Shown: one piece after another, positions 45,526 to 55,697 of the stretch | Layout of the letters: every line of letters starts with the position of its first letter | Position numbering within the stretch: position 1 is the first letter of the stretch | Source: Akkermansia muciniphila | Lineage (GTDB): Bacteria > Verrucomicrobiota > Verrucomicrobiia > Methylacidiphilales > CAMAQI01 | Direction: 5' to 3' | Length of the DNA stretch: 56,162 nt | Assembly: GCA_945883905.1 (NCBI GenBank) | Contig: CAMCYL010000007.1 | Location: 1 to 56,162, forward strand | Notes under the pieces: generated by a model | Seen by the model: only the letters and a program-made list of their open reading frames with translations | What the model was told of the DNA's origin: nothing | Databases searched by the model: none | Made by a program: the position numbers and the translations under genes

Positions 45526-48500
45526 ATGAGTTTAAATAAATCGCTCCATCCCCTCGAAAAAATCCTCCAAGAACGCATTACTTACATCGATGGAGCGATG
45601 GGAACAATGATCCAGCAATACAAGTTGGAGGAAAATGATTTTCGAGGGACTCGATTTAAAGATTGGAAAGGGAAAGATCTTAAAGGAAACAATGAACTTC
45701 TCTTACTGACCAAACCGGAAGTCATTCTTGAGATTCATCAAAAATACTTTGCCGCCGGGGTCGATATCGTTGAGACGAATACCTTCAGTGCCACCTCGAT
45801 TGGACAACATGATTTCTTTTTTAAAAATCATGAAGAGGGAAAAAAGAAGGATCAAAGTTTTTTTGAAGAGGTTATCCACGATCCCTTTTTAATTCAACTC
45901 ACTCGCGACTTAAATCTTGCAGCCGCTAAACTTGCTCGCCAAGCGGCTGATGAATCGACCCAAAAAACCGGCTTACCACGATTCGTCGCAGGAGCCATCG
46001 GGCCGATGCCGGTCACGGCCTCTCTCTCCCCCGATGTTAATGATCCGAGTTTTCGTTCGGTTAATTTTAAACAACTCTGCCAATCATACACCGAACAACT
46101 CGAAGCCCTGATTGAGGGGGGCATTGATTTAATTCTCATCGAAACGATCTTTGATACTCTCAACGCCAAGGCGGCCCTTTACGCAACCCAAGAGGTCTTG
46201 GCCCGCACTGGTAAAGATCTTCCGATCATGATCTCTGGAACGATCACAGATAAAAGTGGTCGTACGCTCACCGGTCAGACCAGTGAGGCATTTTGGAACT
46301 CCGTCTCTCATGTAAAACCGTTAACGATCGGATTGAATTGCGCTCTCGGACCGGATCTGATGCGGGCGTATGTCGAGGAACTTTCCAAGATCTCTAATGC
46401 TTATACCTGTTTCTATCCCAATGCGGGGCTCCCCTCTCCGCTTTCACCGACCGGCTTTTCCGAGGTCCCAGAAACGTTAGCCCCTCAGATCCTCCCATGG
46501 GCAGAGGCTGGATTTATTAATATCATTGGGGGTTGCTGCGGAACGACCCCCGATCATATCGCCGCGATTAAAAAAGCGCTCGAAGGTTGCAAGCCTCGTC
46601 AACGCCCGACAATTCTTCCCCTGCTTCGACTCTCCGGCATGGAGCCCTTTACGCAAACCAAGGAGACTAATTTTATCAACGTCGGTGAACGGGCGAATGT
46701 CACTGGCTCTCCCAAGTTTGCAAAATTAATTCTCAATCAACAGTACGAAGAGGCCCTCGCAGTCGCTCGTCAACAGGTCGAAAACGGCGCTCAAATCATC
46801 GATATTAATATGGATGAAGGGATGTTGGATGGGGTCGCTGCGATGACCACGTTTGTCAACTTAGTAGCCAGTGAGCCGGATATCGCCAAGGTTCCGATCA
46901 TGATCGATTCCTCCAAATGGGAGGTGATTGAGGCCGGTCTCCAATGTCTTCAGGGAAAAGGGATCGTCAACTCAATCAGTCTTAAAGAGGGTGAGGAGAA
47001 ATTTTTAGAGCTCGCTCAAAAAATCATGCGTTATGGGGCGGCAACGGTCGTCATGGCTTTTGATGAAACCGGACAAGCGGATACTTTTGAGAAAAAAATT
47101 GCGATCTGTAAACGTTCCTATGATCTGTTGACTCAAAAGCTCGGATTTCCTCCGCAAGATATTATCTTTGATCCGAATATCTTAACCGTGGCGACCGGAA
47201 TCGAGGAGCATCATAATTATGCGAACGATTTCATCAATGCCACGCGTTGGATTAAAGAAAACCTTCCGTATGCTAAGGTCAGTGGCGGAATCAGCAATAT
47301 CTCCTTTAGCTTTAGAGGAAATAATACAGTTCGAGAGGCGATGCATAGTGCCTTTCTTTATCATGCGATCCAAGCCGGTCTCGATATGGGGATCGTAAAT
47401 GCAGGTCTCCTTGAGGTCTATGAGGAGGTCCCGAAAGAGTTGTTAGAACTGGTCGAGGATGTGATCCTGAATCGTCGTCCCGATGCGACTGAACGTTTAG
47501 TCAGTTTTGGGGAATCCGTTAAGAAGAAAGATCCAACGGAAGCCAAAGTCGATGAGGCGTGGAGAAGTGAACCGGTCGAGAAACGTCTCGCTCATGCCTT
47601 AGTCAAAGGAATTGTTGATTTTATCGACGTTGATACCGAGGAGGCTCGTCAAAAATATAAACGACCGCTTCTTGTGATTGAAGGGCCGTTGATGGAGGGA
47701 ATGAAGATCGTCGGCGATCTCTTTGGGGCCGGAAAAATGTTTTTGCCACAAGTCGTGAAGAGTGCTCGAGTGATGAAAAAATCGGTTGCTTATCTACTCC
47801 CCTATATGGAGGCAGAGAAAAAGGAGGGAGATAAAGCCAAGGCAAAAATTATCATGGCGACTGTCAAAGGAGATGTTCATGATATTGGTAAAAATATCGT
47901 CGGCGTCGTCCTCGCTTGTAATAACTACGAAGTGATTGATCTCGGCGTCATGGTCTCCTGCGATAAGATTTTAGCCTCCGCCAAAGAACATGGCGTTCAA
48001 GTGATTGGTTTAAGTGGACTCATTACCCCTTCACTCGATGAGATGATCCATGTGGCGAAAGAGATGAAACGTAACGGCTTTGATCTCCCGCTTCTCATCG
48101 GCGGTGCGACCACCAGTAAGGCGCATACAGCGATTAAAATCACCCCACATTACGATCATCCAATTATTCATGTTATCGATGCCTCACGTGTTGTAGGGGT
48201 GATGACAAAATTACTTTCCGATGAGATGCGGGAGACCTACCTCAAAGAGGTTCATGCCGACTATCAGAAAATTCGAGAGGATTACGCCACCCGCGCTTCA
48301 CAAGCCAAACTCAGCTCGATCGCAGAGGCTCGCAAAAATGCCTATACGTGGTCACCGAGCGATTTTCCGATTGAAAAACCGTCTCAACTCGGAATCCAAG
48401 TCTTTGAGGATTTTGATCTCAAAAAATTAATTGAGTACATCGATTGGTCCCCCTTCTTTCATGCCTGGGAACTTCGGGGACGTTATCCTAAAATTTTCGA

Positions 48501-49287
48501 GGATGAGTTTGTTGGGGTTGAAGCCAAAAAACTTTTTGAGGAGGCCCAGGTCATCCTCAAAGAGATGCTCGAATCGAATCGTATTCACGGAAAAGCGGTA
48601 ATCGGACTTTTTCCGGCGAATCGAGTTGGCGATGATATCGAGATCTATGCCGATGAATCGCGAAGCCAAGTTCTCACAAAATTTCATACGCTTCGCCAAC
48701 AACTTCCCCGTACCGATGGCAAGCCGAACTATGCACTCGCTGATTTTATCGCCTCCAAAGATTCAGGCCTTGTCGATTATTTTGGCGGGTTTGCCGTGAC
48801 CGCAGGAATCGGCGTTGAGGAGTTCGCGAAAGAATGCGAAAAGAATTTAGATGACTATAAAAGTATCATGGTCAAAGCTCTTGCCGATCGACTGGCAGAG
48901 GCCTTTGCTGAGTACATGCACAAACATGTCCGAGAGATTTGGGGATACGGAAAGAACGAAAATCTCGATAGTGAGGCCTTGATTCGAGAGGACTATCGGG
49001 GAATTCGTCCTGCTCCAGGATATCCTGCTTGCCCGGATCACACCGAAAAACGACTCCTCTTTGACCTCCTCAAGGTTCCTCAAAATACAACGATCGAACT
49101 CACAGAAAGCTGTGCTATGTATCCGGCGAGTTCGGTTTCCGGATTTTATTTTGCCCATCCTGAAGCGCGCTATTTTGCCGTGGGTCGTCTTGATCGTGAT
49201 CAGATCGTCGATTACTCGCTTCGTACAGGGACTCCGATTGATGAAGTGGAGAAATGGCTTCGCCCGAATCTGAATTATGATCCTTAG
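45526..49287 (+). CDS. metH: Cobalamin-dependent methionine synthase
   Basis: This 1253-residue enzyme transfers methyl from methyltetrahydrofolate to homocysteine through cobalamin. All four modules are present in order. The homocysteine domain begins [15 protein letters not shown] and has zinc ligands in [11 protein letters not shown]. The folate domain has [16 protein letters not shown]. The B12 cap and binding domain has [18 protein letters not shown] with lower-ligand His785. The SAM reactivation domain has [15 protein letters not shown] and [20 protein letters not shown] (in sequence order). The length matches E. coli MetH (1227). It needs vitamin B12 and SAM for reactivation. A leader hairpin lies upstream. 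Confidence 0.97.
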   Translation: MSLNKSLHPLEKILQERITYIDGAMGTMIQQYKLEENDFRGTRFKDWKGKDLKGNNELLLLTKPEVILEIHQKYFAAGVDIVETNTFSATSIGQHDFFFKNHEEGKKKDQSFFEEVIHDPFLIQLTRDLNLAAAKLARQAADESTQKTGLPRFVAGAIGPMPVTASLSPDVNDPSFRSVNFKQLCQSYTEQLEALIEGGIDLILIETIFDTLNAKAALYATQEVLARTGKDLPIMISGTITDKSGRTLTGQTSEAFWNSVSHVKPLTIGLNCALGPDLMRAYVEELSKISNAYTCFYPNAGLPSPLSPTGFSEVPETLAPQILPWAEAGFINIIGGCCGTTPDHIAAIKKALEGCKPRQRPTILPLLRLSGMEPFTQTKETNFINVGERANVTGSPKFAKLILNQQYEEALAVARQQVENGAQIIDINMDEGMLDGVAAMTTFVNLVASEPDIAKVPIMIDSSKWEVIEAGLQCLQGKGIVNSISLKEGEEKFLELAQKIMRYGAATVVMAFDETGQADTFEKKIAICKRSYDLLTQKLGFPPQDIIFDPNILTVATGIEEHHNYANDFINATRWIKENLPYAKVSGGISNISFSFRGNNTVREAMHSAFLYHAIQAGLDMGIVNAGLLEVYEEVPKELLELVEDVILNRRPDATERLVSFGESVKKKDPTEAKVDEAWRSEPVEKRLAHALVKGIVDFIDVDTEEARQKYKRPLLVIEGPLMEGMKIVGDLFGAGKMFLPQVVKSARVMKKSVAYLLPYMEAEKKEGDKAKAKIIMATVKGDVHDIGKNIVGVVLACNNYEVIDLGVMVSCDKILASAKEHGVQVIGLSGLITPSLDEMIHVAKEMKRNGFDLPLLIGGATTSKAHTAIKITPHYDHPIIHVIDASRVVGVMTKLLSDEMRETYLKEVHADYQKIREDYATRASQAKLSSIAEARKNAYTWSPSDFPIEKPSQLGIQVFEDFDLKKLIEYIDWSPFFHAWELRGRYPKIFEDEFVGVEAKKLFEEAQVILKEMLESNRIHGKAVIGLFPANRVGDDIEIYADESRSQVLTKFHTLRQQLPRTDGKPNYALADFIASKDSGLVDYFGGFAVTAGIGVEEFAKECEKNLDDYKSIMVKALADRLAEAFAEYMHKHVREIWGYGKNENLDSEALIREDYRGIRPAPGYPACPDHTEKRLLFDLLKVPQNTTIELTESCAMYPASSVSGFYFAHPEARYFAVGRLDRDQIVDYSLRTGTPIDEVEKWLRPNLNYDP

Positions 49288-49343
49288 TCAATCCTGTTTC
49301 TAAGGGCTATTTTTCACGGATTGACTAAAATCAGGCTTTTTTT
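49285..49343 (+). terminator. Candidate terminator after metH
   Basis: TAGTCAATCC (49285-49294, starting at the metH stop) is the exact reverse complement of GGATTGACTA (49318-49327). A run of seven Ts follows at 49337-49343. The loop is 23 nt and the T run is 9 nt from the stem, so it is an imperfect example. Confidence 0.35.
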
Positions 49344-49354
49344 ATAGTCCTGGG

Positions 49355-49849
49355 GTGGATAGCTCTCAAATCCTAGTTTGTGCTGAAGATAAGAAAGCAA
49401 CGGTTAAAGTGGTTGGCAAAGGTTCATTCCAAAATGCCCATCAACTTAAATCCTTTTATTTAAATGTAATTCCCAACGGAACGGACTCATTTGATGTCGA
49501 CCTCAAGGAATGTACCTATTTAGATAGTACTTTTTTAGGAACACTCGCGATGCTCGGTTCTTCCGTTCGTAAAAAAGGGGGCCAACTCATTGTCCTCAAT
49601 GCGAATGCCCGAAATTTAGAACTGATGCAAAACTTGGGGTTAGATCGACTTTTTACGATTGAAGTTCAAACGATCGAAATTGCCATCGACTGTCTTAAAG
49701 TTCAAAACGAACCGGCTTTAAACAAGACAGAGACCGGTCAGCAGATGTTAGAGGCTCATGAGATGTTGATCGAAGTCGACTCCAAAAATCTCTCCAAATT
49801 TAAAGATGTCGTCGCTTATCTTAAAGATGACCTAGGTTTAAATCCTTAA
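49355..49849 (+). CDS. STAS-domain anti-sigma-factor antagonist
   Basis: This 164-residue protein starts at GTG 49355. The N-terminal 110 residues form a STAS domain: ATVKVVGKGSFQNAHQLKSF, then FDVDLKECTYLDSTFLGTLAML with the phosphorylatable Ser in LDSTFLG, then RKKGGQLIVLNANARNLELM. A C-terminal helical extension of about 45 residues is unassigned. It lies 16 nt before a SpoIIE-type phosphatase, the usual partner that would dephosphorylate it. The kinase/anti-sigma factor is not nearby, so the target is unknown. Confidence 0.88.
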   Translation: MDSSQILVCAEDKKATVKVVGKGSFQNAHQLKSFYLNVIPNGTDSFDVDLKECTYLDSTFLGTLAMLGSSVRKKGGQLIVLNANARNLELMQNLGLDRLFTIEVQTIEIAIDCLKVQNEPALNKTETGQQMLEAHEMLIEVDSKNLSKFKDVVAYLKDDLGLNP

Positions 49850-49865
49850 ATTTCTCAGGAGTTGA

Positions 49866-51302
49866 ATGACTTGGATTATCATATTTGCCCTCCTTGTTCT
49901 TTGTGGCTGGTTTTGGAGACGTTGGTATCTTACCGATGTTCGTGAAGTGGAGCTTCGTGAACGTTTTAAAACACTCCAACATGAAAAGAAGGTTGTTTTC
50001 GATTTTCTTCATAATCTAGGAGATGCGATGACCGATGGGATGGATCTCGATTACATGCTCCAAACGGTTCTCAACGGGGCAGAGAAAGTGACCGAAGCAC
50101 GAGGCGGAATCATCTATCTTCTTAATCCGTTGACTCAAAAACTTTCTGTTGAAGTGGTTCATGGAATCTTCCCTCCCCCCTTTCCCATTAATGATGCGAC
50201 TGCCGACAAAATCATGACCCATTGGGACTATTTAGAAACTTTTTTAAAGTCAGAAACGATCGATCTCTCCTCCCAAAATCTGATTGCTCAAGTCTGCCGA
50301 GAGAAACGATACCTTTGGATTCCAGATGCCTCGCACGATAACCGTTTCCCTAAATTCAAAGATGAATCCATGCGGATGAAAACATTAGTGGCGGTCCCCT
50401 TGAGCTATCAAAATGAGCCGATTGGAGTGATTGCGCTCGCCAATCGCATTGATAATACCCCCTTTCGTGAGACCGATTTTGAAATGCTGAAGTCACTGGG
50501 GGAACAGGCCTCGTTTGCGATCCATAGCATGACGACCTATAAGCAACTCATGGAACGTCAAAAGCTCGATCAAGATCTGGAGCTTGCCAGTGAAATTCAA
50601 AAGATATTGCTCCCCGAAAAATCCCCGAAAATTGATGGATTCGATGTCGTCGCTCGAAACTTCCCCGCTCGTCAGCTCAGCGGTGATTACTTTGATTTTA
50701 TTGAGATTGATTCCGATCACTATGGGGTGGCGATCGCAGATGTCTCCGGAAAAGGGGTTCCCGCCTCGATTATTATGGCGATGTGTCGAAGTATTCTGCG
50801 GAGTCAAGCCGTGGGAAATCCCTCTCCCGCTCAAGTCTTAAAGGCCGTCAATCGTCAAATCGGTCCTGATATCCGCAAGGATATGTTTATTACAATGATC
50901 TATCTTGTGATTAACACGAAGACCCATGAAATTAAAATCTCTCGTGCGGGCCATGAGCTCCCCCTTCTTTTCCAAAAGAATCTAGGGGCATCAATCGCAA
51001 TTCAATCGGCAGGACTTGCATTAGGAATCGATGAAGGGGATATATTTGATGAAGTCATCGATGAAAAGATCTTAAAACTAGAGCAAGGCGATACCCTACT
51101 CCTTTATACCGATGGGGTCTCAGAAGCCTTGAATACTGAAGGGGAGGAATTTGGACGAGAAAATCTTATTTCTTCATTGAAAAACGGCAGTCAAGTTTTA
51201 GCTTTCGATCTTCTTGACTCGATTGTCGAGAAGGTCCGCCATCATAGTGAAGGTCAGAATCAACTGGATGATATTACGTTGGCGATCATCCGAAGAATTT
51301 AA
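49866..51302 (+). CDS. GAF-domain PP2C (SpoIIE/RsbU-type) serine phosphatase
   Basis: This 478-residue protein has one N-terminal membrane helix (about 3-18), a short coiled coil, a GAF domain (about 52-215, with RGGIIYLLNP and LVAVPLSYQNEPIGVIALAN), and a SpoIIE-type phosphatase domain. The latter shows QKILLPEKSPKIDGFDVVAR, metal-binding LSGDYFDF (Asp274), DVSGKGVPASIIMA, LYTDGVSEA and closing DDITLAII. It probably dephosphorylates the STAS protein encoded just upstream in response to a GAF-bound signal. It is followed 5 nt later by grpE, so phosphatase and chaperone genes share a transcript. Confidence 0.92.
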   Translation: MTWIIIFALLVLCGWFWRRWYLTDVREVELRERFKTLQHEKKVVFDFLHNLGDAMTDGMDLDYMLQTVLNGAEKVTEARGGIIYLLNPLTQKLSVEVVHGIFPPPFPINDATADKIMTHWDYLETFLKSETIDLSSQNLIAQVCREKRYLWIPDASHDNRFPKFKDESMRMKTLVAVPLSYQNEPIGVIALANRIDNTPFRETDFEMLKSLGEQASFAIHSMTTYKQLMERQKLDQDLELASEIQKILLPEKSPKIDGFDVVARNFPARQLSGDYFDFIEIDSDHYGVAIADVSGKGVPASIIMAMCRSILRSQAVGNPSPAQVLKAVNRQIGPDIRKDMFITMIYLVINTKTHEIKISRAGHELPLLFQKNLGASIAIQSAGLALGIDEGDIFDEVIDEKILKLEQGDTLLLYTDGVSEALNTEGEEFGRENLISSLKNGSQVLAFDLLDSIVEKVRHHSEGQNQLDDITLAIIRRI

Positions 51303-51307
51303 AAAAT

Positions 51308-51838
51308 ATGAGTGAACAAATTTATAACGATCAAAATCCGGCATTTGTTCTGATTAGTTCAGAGCTTTTAAAGAAAACCGAAGAGATGGCGGCGAAGGCG
51401 GTTGAACTTCAAGATCGCCTCCTCCGTATGTCTGCAGACTGGGATAACTCTCGGAAACGAATGCAAAAGGAAAAGGAAGAGGCCCTGAAATATGCAGCGG
51501 AGGGAGTTCTTGAAGAACTTCTCCCCGTCATCGATAATTTCGAGCTCGGTTTGCAGTCGGCTCAAAACGCTCAAGATGCAAAGTCGGTTGCTTACGGATT
51601 CCAAATGGTGCAAATGCAACTGAATCAATTTCTGAAAGATAACGGATTGGAATCGATCGACGCAGTCGGACAACTATTTGATCCTCATCTTCACGATGCC
51701 TTAGGTCATCATGAAACGACGGATCATCCGGAAGGAACCATTATGAGTCAGACCCGAAAAGGTTATAAAATAAAAGACCGACTCATGCGGCCTGCTGCTG
51801 TTTTTGTCGCAAAAGCTCCTGAATCCAACACTGAATAG
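51308..51838 (+). CDS. grpE: GrpE nucleotide exchange factor
   Basis: This 176-residue co-chaperone releases ADP from DnaK. The N-terminal coiled coil includes VELQDRLLRMSADWDNSRKR and KEEALKYAAEGVLEELLPVI, and the C-terminal beta domain has FDPHLHDALGHHETTDHPEG and GYKIKDRLMRPAAVFVAK, all family signatures. It is in the operon with dnaJ (11 nt downstream); dnaK is not in the window. The association with an upstream partner-switch pair suggests stress control. Confidence 0.95.
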   Translation: MSEQIYNDQNPAFVLISSELLKKTEEMAAKAVELQDRLLRMSADWDNSRKRMQKEKEEALKYAAEGVLEELLPVIDNFELGLQSAQNAQDAKSVAYGFQMVQMQLNQFLKDNGLESIDAVGQLFDPHLHDALGHHETTDHPEGTIMSQTRKGYKIKDRLMRPAAVFVAKAPESNTE

Positions 51839-51849
51839 AACGATAGACT

Positions 51850-53028
51850 ATGGCAACCAAACGCGATTATTACGAAATCCTTGGGGTTTCAAGAAGTGCC
51901 TCTGAAGATGAGATTAAAAAATCATATCGTAAGCTAGCGGTCAAATTTCATCCGGATAAAAATCCCGGCGATAAAAGTGCGGAAGAAAAATTTAAAGAGT
52001 TAGGTGAGGCCTACGAAGCGCTCAGTAATCCTGATAAAAAAGCGGCTTACGATCGATTTGGTCATGCCGCCTTTACCCAAGGCGGCGGTGCCAGCGCCAG
52101 TGGATTTGGCGGAGGAGGCGGTGGCGCAGGGTTCCATGATCCCTTTGATGTCTTCCGTGAAGTATTCGGAAGTCAAGGCGGCGGTGGGGGTGGGGGTGGA
52201 ATTTTTGGAAGTATTTTTGAAGATGCCTTTGGCGGCGGCTCTGGAAGTGATCGTGGACGGGGTTCCGATCTCCGTTATGACATGGAGATCAATTTAGAAG
52301 AGGCGGCGAAAGGATGTGAAAAAGAGATTACCGTCACGAAAGCTGAAACCTGCGATCATTGCAAAGGGACGGGGGCTGAACCAGGCTCAAAGCGCCATAA
52401 ATGTCCAACCTGTGGAGGTCGGGGACAGGTCGCTGTTTCAAGAGGATTTTTTACGGTCGCTCAAACCTGTCCTCGCTGTCACGGAACCGGTGAAACGGTC
52501 GATAAGGTTTGCGTCAAATGTAAAGGGGAAGGACGACAAGAGAAAACCAGTAAACTCAAAGTTAAGATACCTGCCGGTGTCGATACCGGAGCACGACTCC
52601 GTCTCTCAGGTCATGGCGAAGGCGGTACACAAGGTTCCCCTTCGGGTGATCTTCACGTCGTGATTCGAGTTAAGGCCCATGAGCTTTTTCAACGGGATGG
52701 AAACGATCTTTATTGCGAAGTCCCGATCAGTTTCGGAAAAGCCGCCTTAGGAGGAGAGATCAAAGTCCCCACGCTTGAAGGAGCCGCGATGCTGAAAATC
52801 CCTGCAGGTACTCAATCCGGGAAAGCCTTTCGATTACGTTCCAAAGGAGTTCCGGATCTTCGAAATCGAGGCCTCGGCGATCTGATTATTAAAATCTATG
52901 TCGAGGTTCCCTCAAAGTTGAGCGAGCTTCAGATTGAAAAACTCCAAGGCTTTTTAGATGCCTGTAACGAAGACAGTAATCCACAGGAAAAATCTTTTTT
53001 CCATAAAGCAAAAGAGTTCTTTAAATAG
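51850..53028 (+). CDS. dnaJ: DnaJ co-chaperone
   Basis: This 392-residue type I J-protein stimulates DnaK ATPase and binds substrates. The J-domain runs [20 protein letters not shown] with the HPD motif in [11 protein letters not shown] Gly-rich linker follows. The zinc region has four CxxC modules: [24 protein letters not shown] and CVKCKGEG. The C-terminal substrate-binding domains complete it. All cysteines are intact, in contrast to DnaG and DnaX here. dnaX follows 8 nt later. Confidence 0.97.
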   Translation: MATKRDYYEILGVSRSASEDEIKKSYRKLAVKFHPDKNPGDKSAEEKFKELGEAYEALSNPDKKAAYDRFGHAAFTQGGGASASGFGGGGGGAGFHDPFDVFREVFGSQGGGGGGGGIFGSIFEDAFGGGSGSDRGRGSDLRYDMEINLEEAAKGCEKEITVTKAETCDHCKGTGAEPGSKRHKCPTCGGRGQVAVSRGFFTVAQTCPRCHGTGETVDKVCVKCKGEGRQEKTSKLKVKIPAGVDTGARLRLSGHGEGGTQGSPSGDLHVVIRVKAHELFQRDGNDLYCEVPISFGKAALGGEIKVPTLEGAAMLKIPAGTQSGKAFRLRSKGVPDLRNRGLGDLIIKIYVEVPSKLSELQIEKLQGFLDACNEDSNPQEKSFFHKAKEFFK

Positions 53029-53036
53029 ATCACTCT

Positions 53037-54692
53037 ATGGCGACAACTCCTTATCAAGTATTTGCGCGAAAGTATCGCCCCCAAACCTTTGCGGAGGTCG
53101 TCGGTCAAGATCACGTCACTCAAACTCTTTCCAATGCCATCAAGCATCAACGGATCGCTCAAGCCTATCTCTTCGTCGGCCCCCGAGGAACCGGAAAAAC
53201 CTCCCTCGCCCGTATTCTTTCAAAGGCCTTAAATGCTCCCAACGGTCCTCGAATCGACTTCGATAATAACGATGAACTCTGCCAAGAGATTGCGGAGGGA
53301 CGTTCATTGGATGTTCTCGAAATCGATGGAGCCTCCAATAACGGTGTCGAACAGGTTCGAGAACTTAGAGAAAAGGTCAAATATGCCCCAGTAAAAGGGA
53401 AATATAAGATCTATTATATTGATGAAGTTCACATGCTCTCCGATGCTGCCTTTAATGCCCTGCTTAAAACTCTCGAAGAGCCCCCTGCCCACGTCAAATT
53501 TGTTTTTGCAACGACTGAAGTTCATAAACTTCCGGCCACGATCCTCTCTCGTTGCCAACGTTTTGATTTACGACGAATCCCCGATCTTCTCATCTCTGAA
53601 CATCTTCAAAAAATCTGTGATTGGGAAAAAATAAAAACAGAGCCAGGAGCCCTCACGGCTATCGCTCGTTATGCCGAAGGCGGATTGCGAGATGCGGAGG
53701 TTGCTCTCGACCAAGCCGTGAGCTTTTACGGAACAGAAGTCAAAGAGGATCATGTTCTCCAAATGTTTGGACTCAGCGGAATTGAACCGATTGCACAACT
53801 CGCCAAAGCGATCGTTCTAGGAGATGCCGCTCAGTCGATCCTTCAAGGTCGATCCCTGATTAAAGCCGGGAAGGATCTTAGCCGTCTCACTCAAGATCTT
53901 ACCCGATTCTTTAGAAATCTGACGATTTATCAAATTTCAGCCGATATTCTTCAATCTGAAATCTCAACCCAAGAACAAACGATTCTCCAGGAATTAACCC
54001 CCCTCATCTCCACCTCAGCACTTTATCAAGTCATCGAAGAGTTGACCCTACTCGAAGGTCGTCTTCGTTTCGGCTCTGCAAAGGAAGTTCTCTTTGAAGT
54101 CTCTCTCATTCAAATGAGTCGCCTTCGTGAAAAGGTTTCGATTGAGGCGATCCTTTCTCGGATTGGCTCCGGAGAGACCCTCCCCCCTCCGCTCGTTACG
54201 CCCCCCCCCTCTCCAACACAACCCCTCTCGAAAGTCGCAGAGATCCCCCTTAAAAAGCCGGCCCCATCGGTAACAGTGACCTCAGTAAACCCACTCCCTG
54301 CGATCGATCCGGCGCTCGCTTGGAAGAAAGCCGTGGATCGTTTTGCGGCTGAACGCGCGATGGAGGCACCGACGATTCAAGCGACTCAATTCATGAGCTA
54401 TCGGGCAGAGACGTTTGAAGTCGCGATTCCAGATCGTCTCAAAACCAAGATTCCCTATCTTCAAGGAGCACGAAATATCTCCCTCTTAGAGGAGAGTTTA
54501 AAAGAGTCCCTAGGTAAAACGGTAAAACTCGTTTTTATGACGCTCGATAGTAAAGAGATGCCTCAAGCCAACACCAATGAGCCGCCAATGAAGCCATTGA
54601 AGGATAATGATTACAGCAAAGACCCTTTGATTAAAGAGGCTCTTGAACTCTTTCAAGCCACCGTCGTTGGAACTGGTAAAATTGAGAATTAA
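53037..54692 (+). CDS. dnaX: DNA polymerase III tau/gamma subunit with degenerate zinc module
   Basis: This 551-residue clamp-loader ATPase shows YQVFARKYRPQTFAEVVGQD, Walker A GPRGTGKT (48-55), Walker B IDEVHML, and LLKTLEEPPAHVKFVFATTE with sensor SRC motif in ILSRCQRF. The zinc cysteines of E. coli DnaX (64, 73, 76, 79) align to Ala67, Asp76, Asp79 and Cys82, so the module is probably zinc-free. Domain III and a Pro-rich linker precede a short tau-like C-terminus. No slippery A-rich frameshift site is seen, so only one product is expected. ybaB follows after 56 nt. Confidence 0.95.
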   Translation: MATTPYQVFARKYRPQTFAEVVGQDHVTQTLSNAIKHQRIAQAYLFVGPRGTGKTSLARILSKALNAPNGPRIDFDNNDELCQEIAEGRSLDVLEIDGASNNGVEQVRELREKVKYAPVKGKYKIYYIDEVHMLSDAAFNALLKTLEEPPAHVKFVFATTEVHKLPATILSRCQRFDLRRIPDLLISEHLQKICDWEKIKTEPGALTAIARYAEGGLRDAEVALDQAVSFYGTEVKEDHVLQMFGLSGIEPIAQLAKAIVLGDAAQSILQGRSLIKAGKDLSRLTQDLTRFFRNLTIYQISADILQSEISTQEQTILQELTPLISTSALYQVIEELTLLEGRLRFGSAKEVLFEVSLIQMSRLREKVSIEAILSRIGSGETLPPPLVTPPPSPTQPLSKVAEIPLKKPAPSVTVTSVNPLPAIDPALAWKKAVDRFAAERAMEAPTIQATQFMSYRAETFEVAIPDRLKTKIPYLQGARNISLLEESLKESLGKTVKLVFMTLDSKEMPQANTNEPPMKPLKDNDYSKDPLIKEALELFQATVVGTGKIEN

Positions 54693-54748
54693 ATAAAAAT
54701 AACAATTCAATAAAACTTAATTAATAATAATCTTAAAGGATAAAGATC

Positions 54749-55054
54749 ATGAACATGATGAAACTGATGAAGCAAGCGCAAGAGATGCAATCGAAAATGC
54801 AAAAAATGCAGGGCGAAATTGCCCAACGTCAATACAGCGCAGAGTCCGGTGGAATCAAAGTCGTTACGAGTGGCGATGGCAATCTCATCAGCCTCAAGAT
54901 CGATCCCGAATTTTTAAAGGGTGCCGATGCTGAAATGCTCGAAGATATGATCACCCTCGCCTTCCGTGACTCCCTTGAAAAGGGTCGCAAAGAGATGCAA
55001 GGGGAGATGGGCAAAATGACTGCGGGTATGGGTCTTCCTCCAGGACTAATGTAG
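54749..55054 (+). CDS. ybaB: YbaB/EbfC-family nucleoid-associated protein
   Basis: This 101-residue DNA-binding protein has the family layout: MNMMKLMKQAQEMQSKMQKM helix, central strands (GIKVVTSGDGNLISLKIDPE), then an acidic helix with MLEDMITLAFRDSLEKG and a Met/Gly-rich tail ending LPPGLM. It forms tweezer-like dimers that coat DNA in other bacteria. AAGGAT precedes the ATG. The dnaX-ybaB order is widespread, usually followed by recR, which is absent here. Confidence 0.95.
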   Translation: MNMMKLMKQAQEMQSKMQKMQGEIAQRQYSAESGGIKVVTSGDGNLISLKIDPEFLKGADAEMLEDMITLAFRDSLEKGRKEMQGEMGKMTAGMGLPPGLM

Positions 55055-55110
55055 AGCTTGCCCCAAAAGTAGAAGTGCCCTGACGGCCAGGGAGCTCCAC
55101 GGGAAAGACT

Positions 55111-55542
55111 CTATCTCGCCTCAAGCGCGATGTTGATTCGTTTGCCTAAAAAATCCCTAATCCCATTTATTTTTAATCCCTTTTTATAAAAAATAAAGAG
55201 CGGCTCCTCATCAATCGTCCCCAAGGAACGCACATCTGAAAGGTCGAGACTGTTCTCTTGAGCGAGCCCACCAGGGATAAGCGCGAGATCCACTTTACCC
55301 TCGATTAACCATTGAAGATTCTCATACCCCCCACGACCATTAAGAACAGAGACTTGAATACCCTCTTTTTCAAGCGATGCCGCGTAAGATCGCGCCAAAG
55401 CATCAAAAACGCCCCCCGCATTCCCACCACCAATCGAAATCAATTTCGGAGGAGGAGTCTCCATCATCTCATATCCGACCCAACAGAGCCCTATAATGAG
55501 TAAAATAACGGTCGAAATTTTTATCAAAATATTAGTTTTCAT
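55111..55542 (-). pseudogene. Truncated TAXI-family TRAP solute-binding protein
   Basis: The 143-residue frame has an N-terminal helix/signal (about 8-24) and the start of a TAXI-type periplasmic binding protein: ISIGGGNAGGVFDALARSYA, GRGGYENLQWLIEGKVDLAL, and GIRDFLGKRINIALEAR, at which point it stops. Complete TAXI proteins have about 320 residues or more, so the second lobe is missing. No permease gene is near. It may be a decayed gene; expression as a short protein cannot be excluded. Confidence 0.65.
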
Positions 55543-55697
55543 AAATTAGATTCAATCTGAGCTATTACTGTAAGTTTTGAAATAAAGAAGTAACAGAAAA
55601 TGAGATTAATGATTTCAACTCAGATTCTGCATTCGGAATTTTAAAAATGAAGCGCCGATGGTTTTGACGGCATGGGCGATACTTATTCTCATTGGTG

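Noticed and set aside
53037-54692. Programmed frameshift for a gamma-type DnaX product
   Set aside because: I found no A-AAA-AAG type slippery sequence with a downstream stem after domain III.
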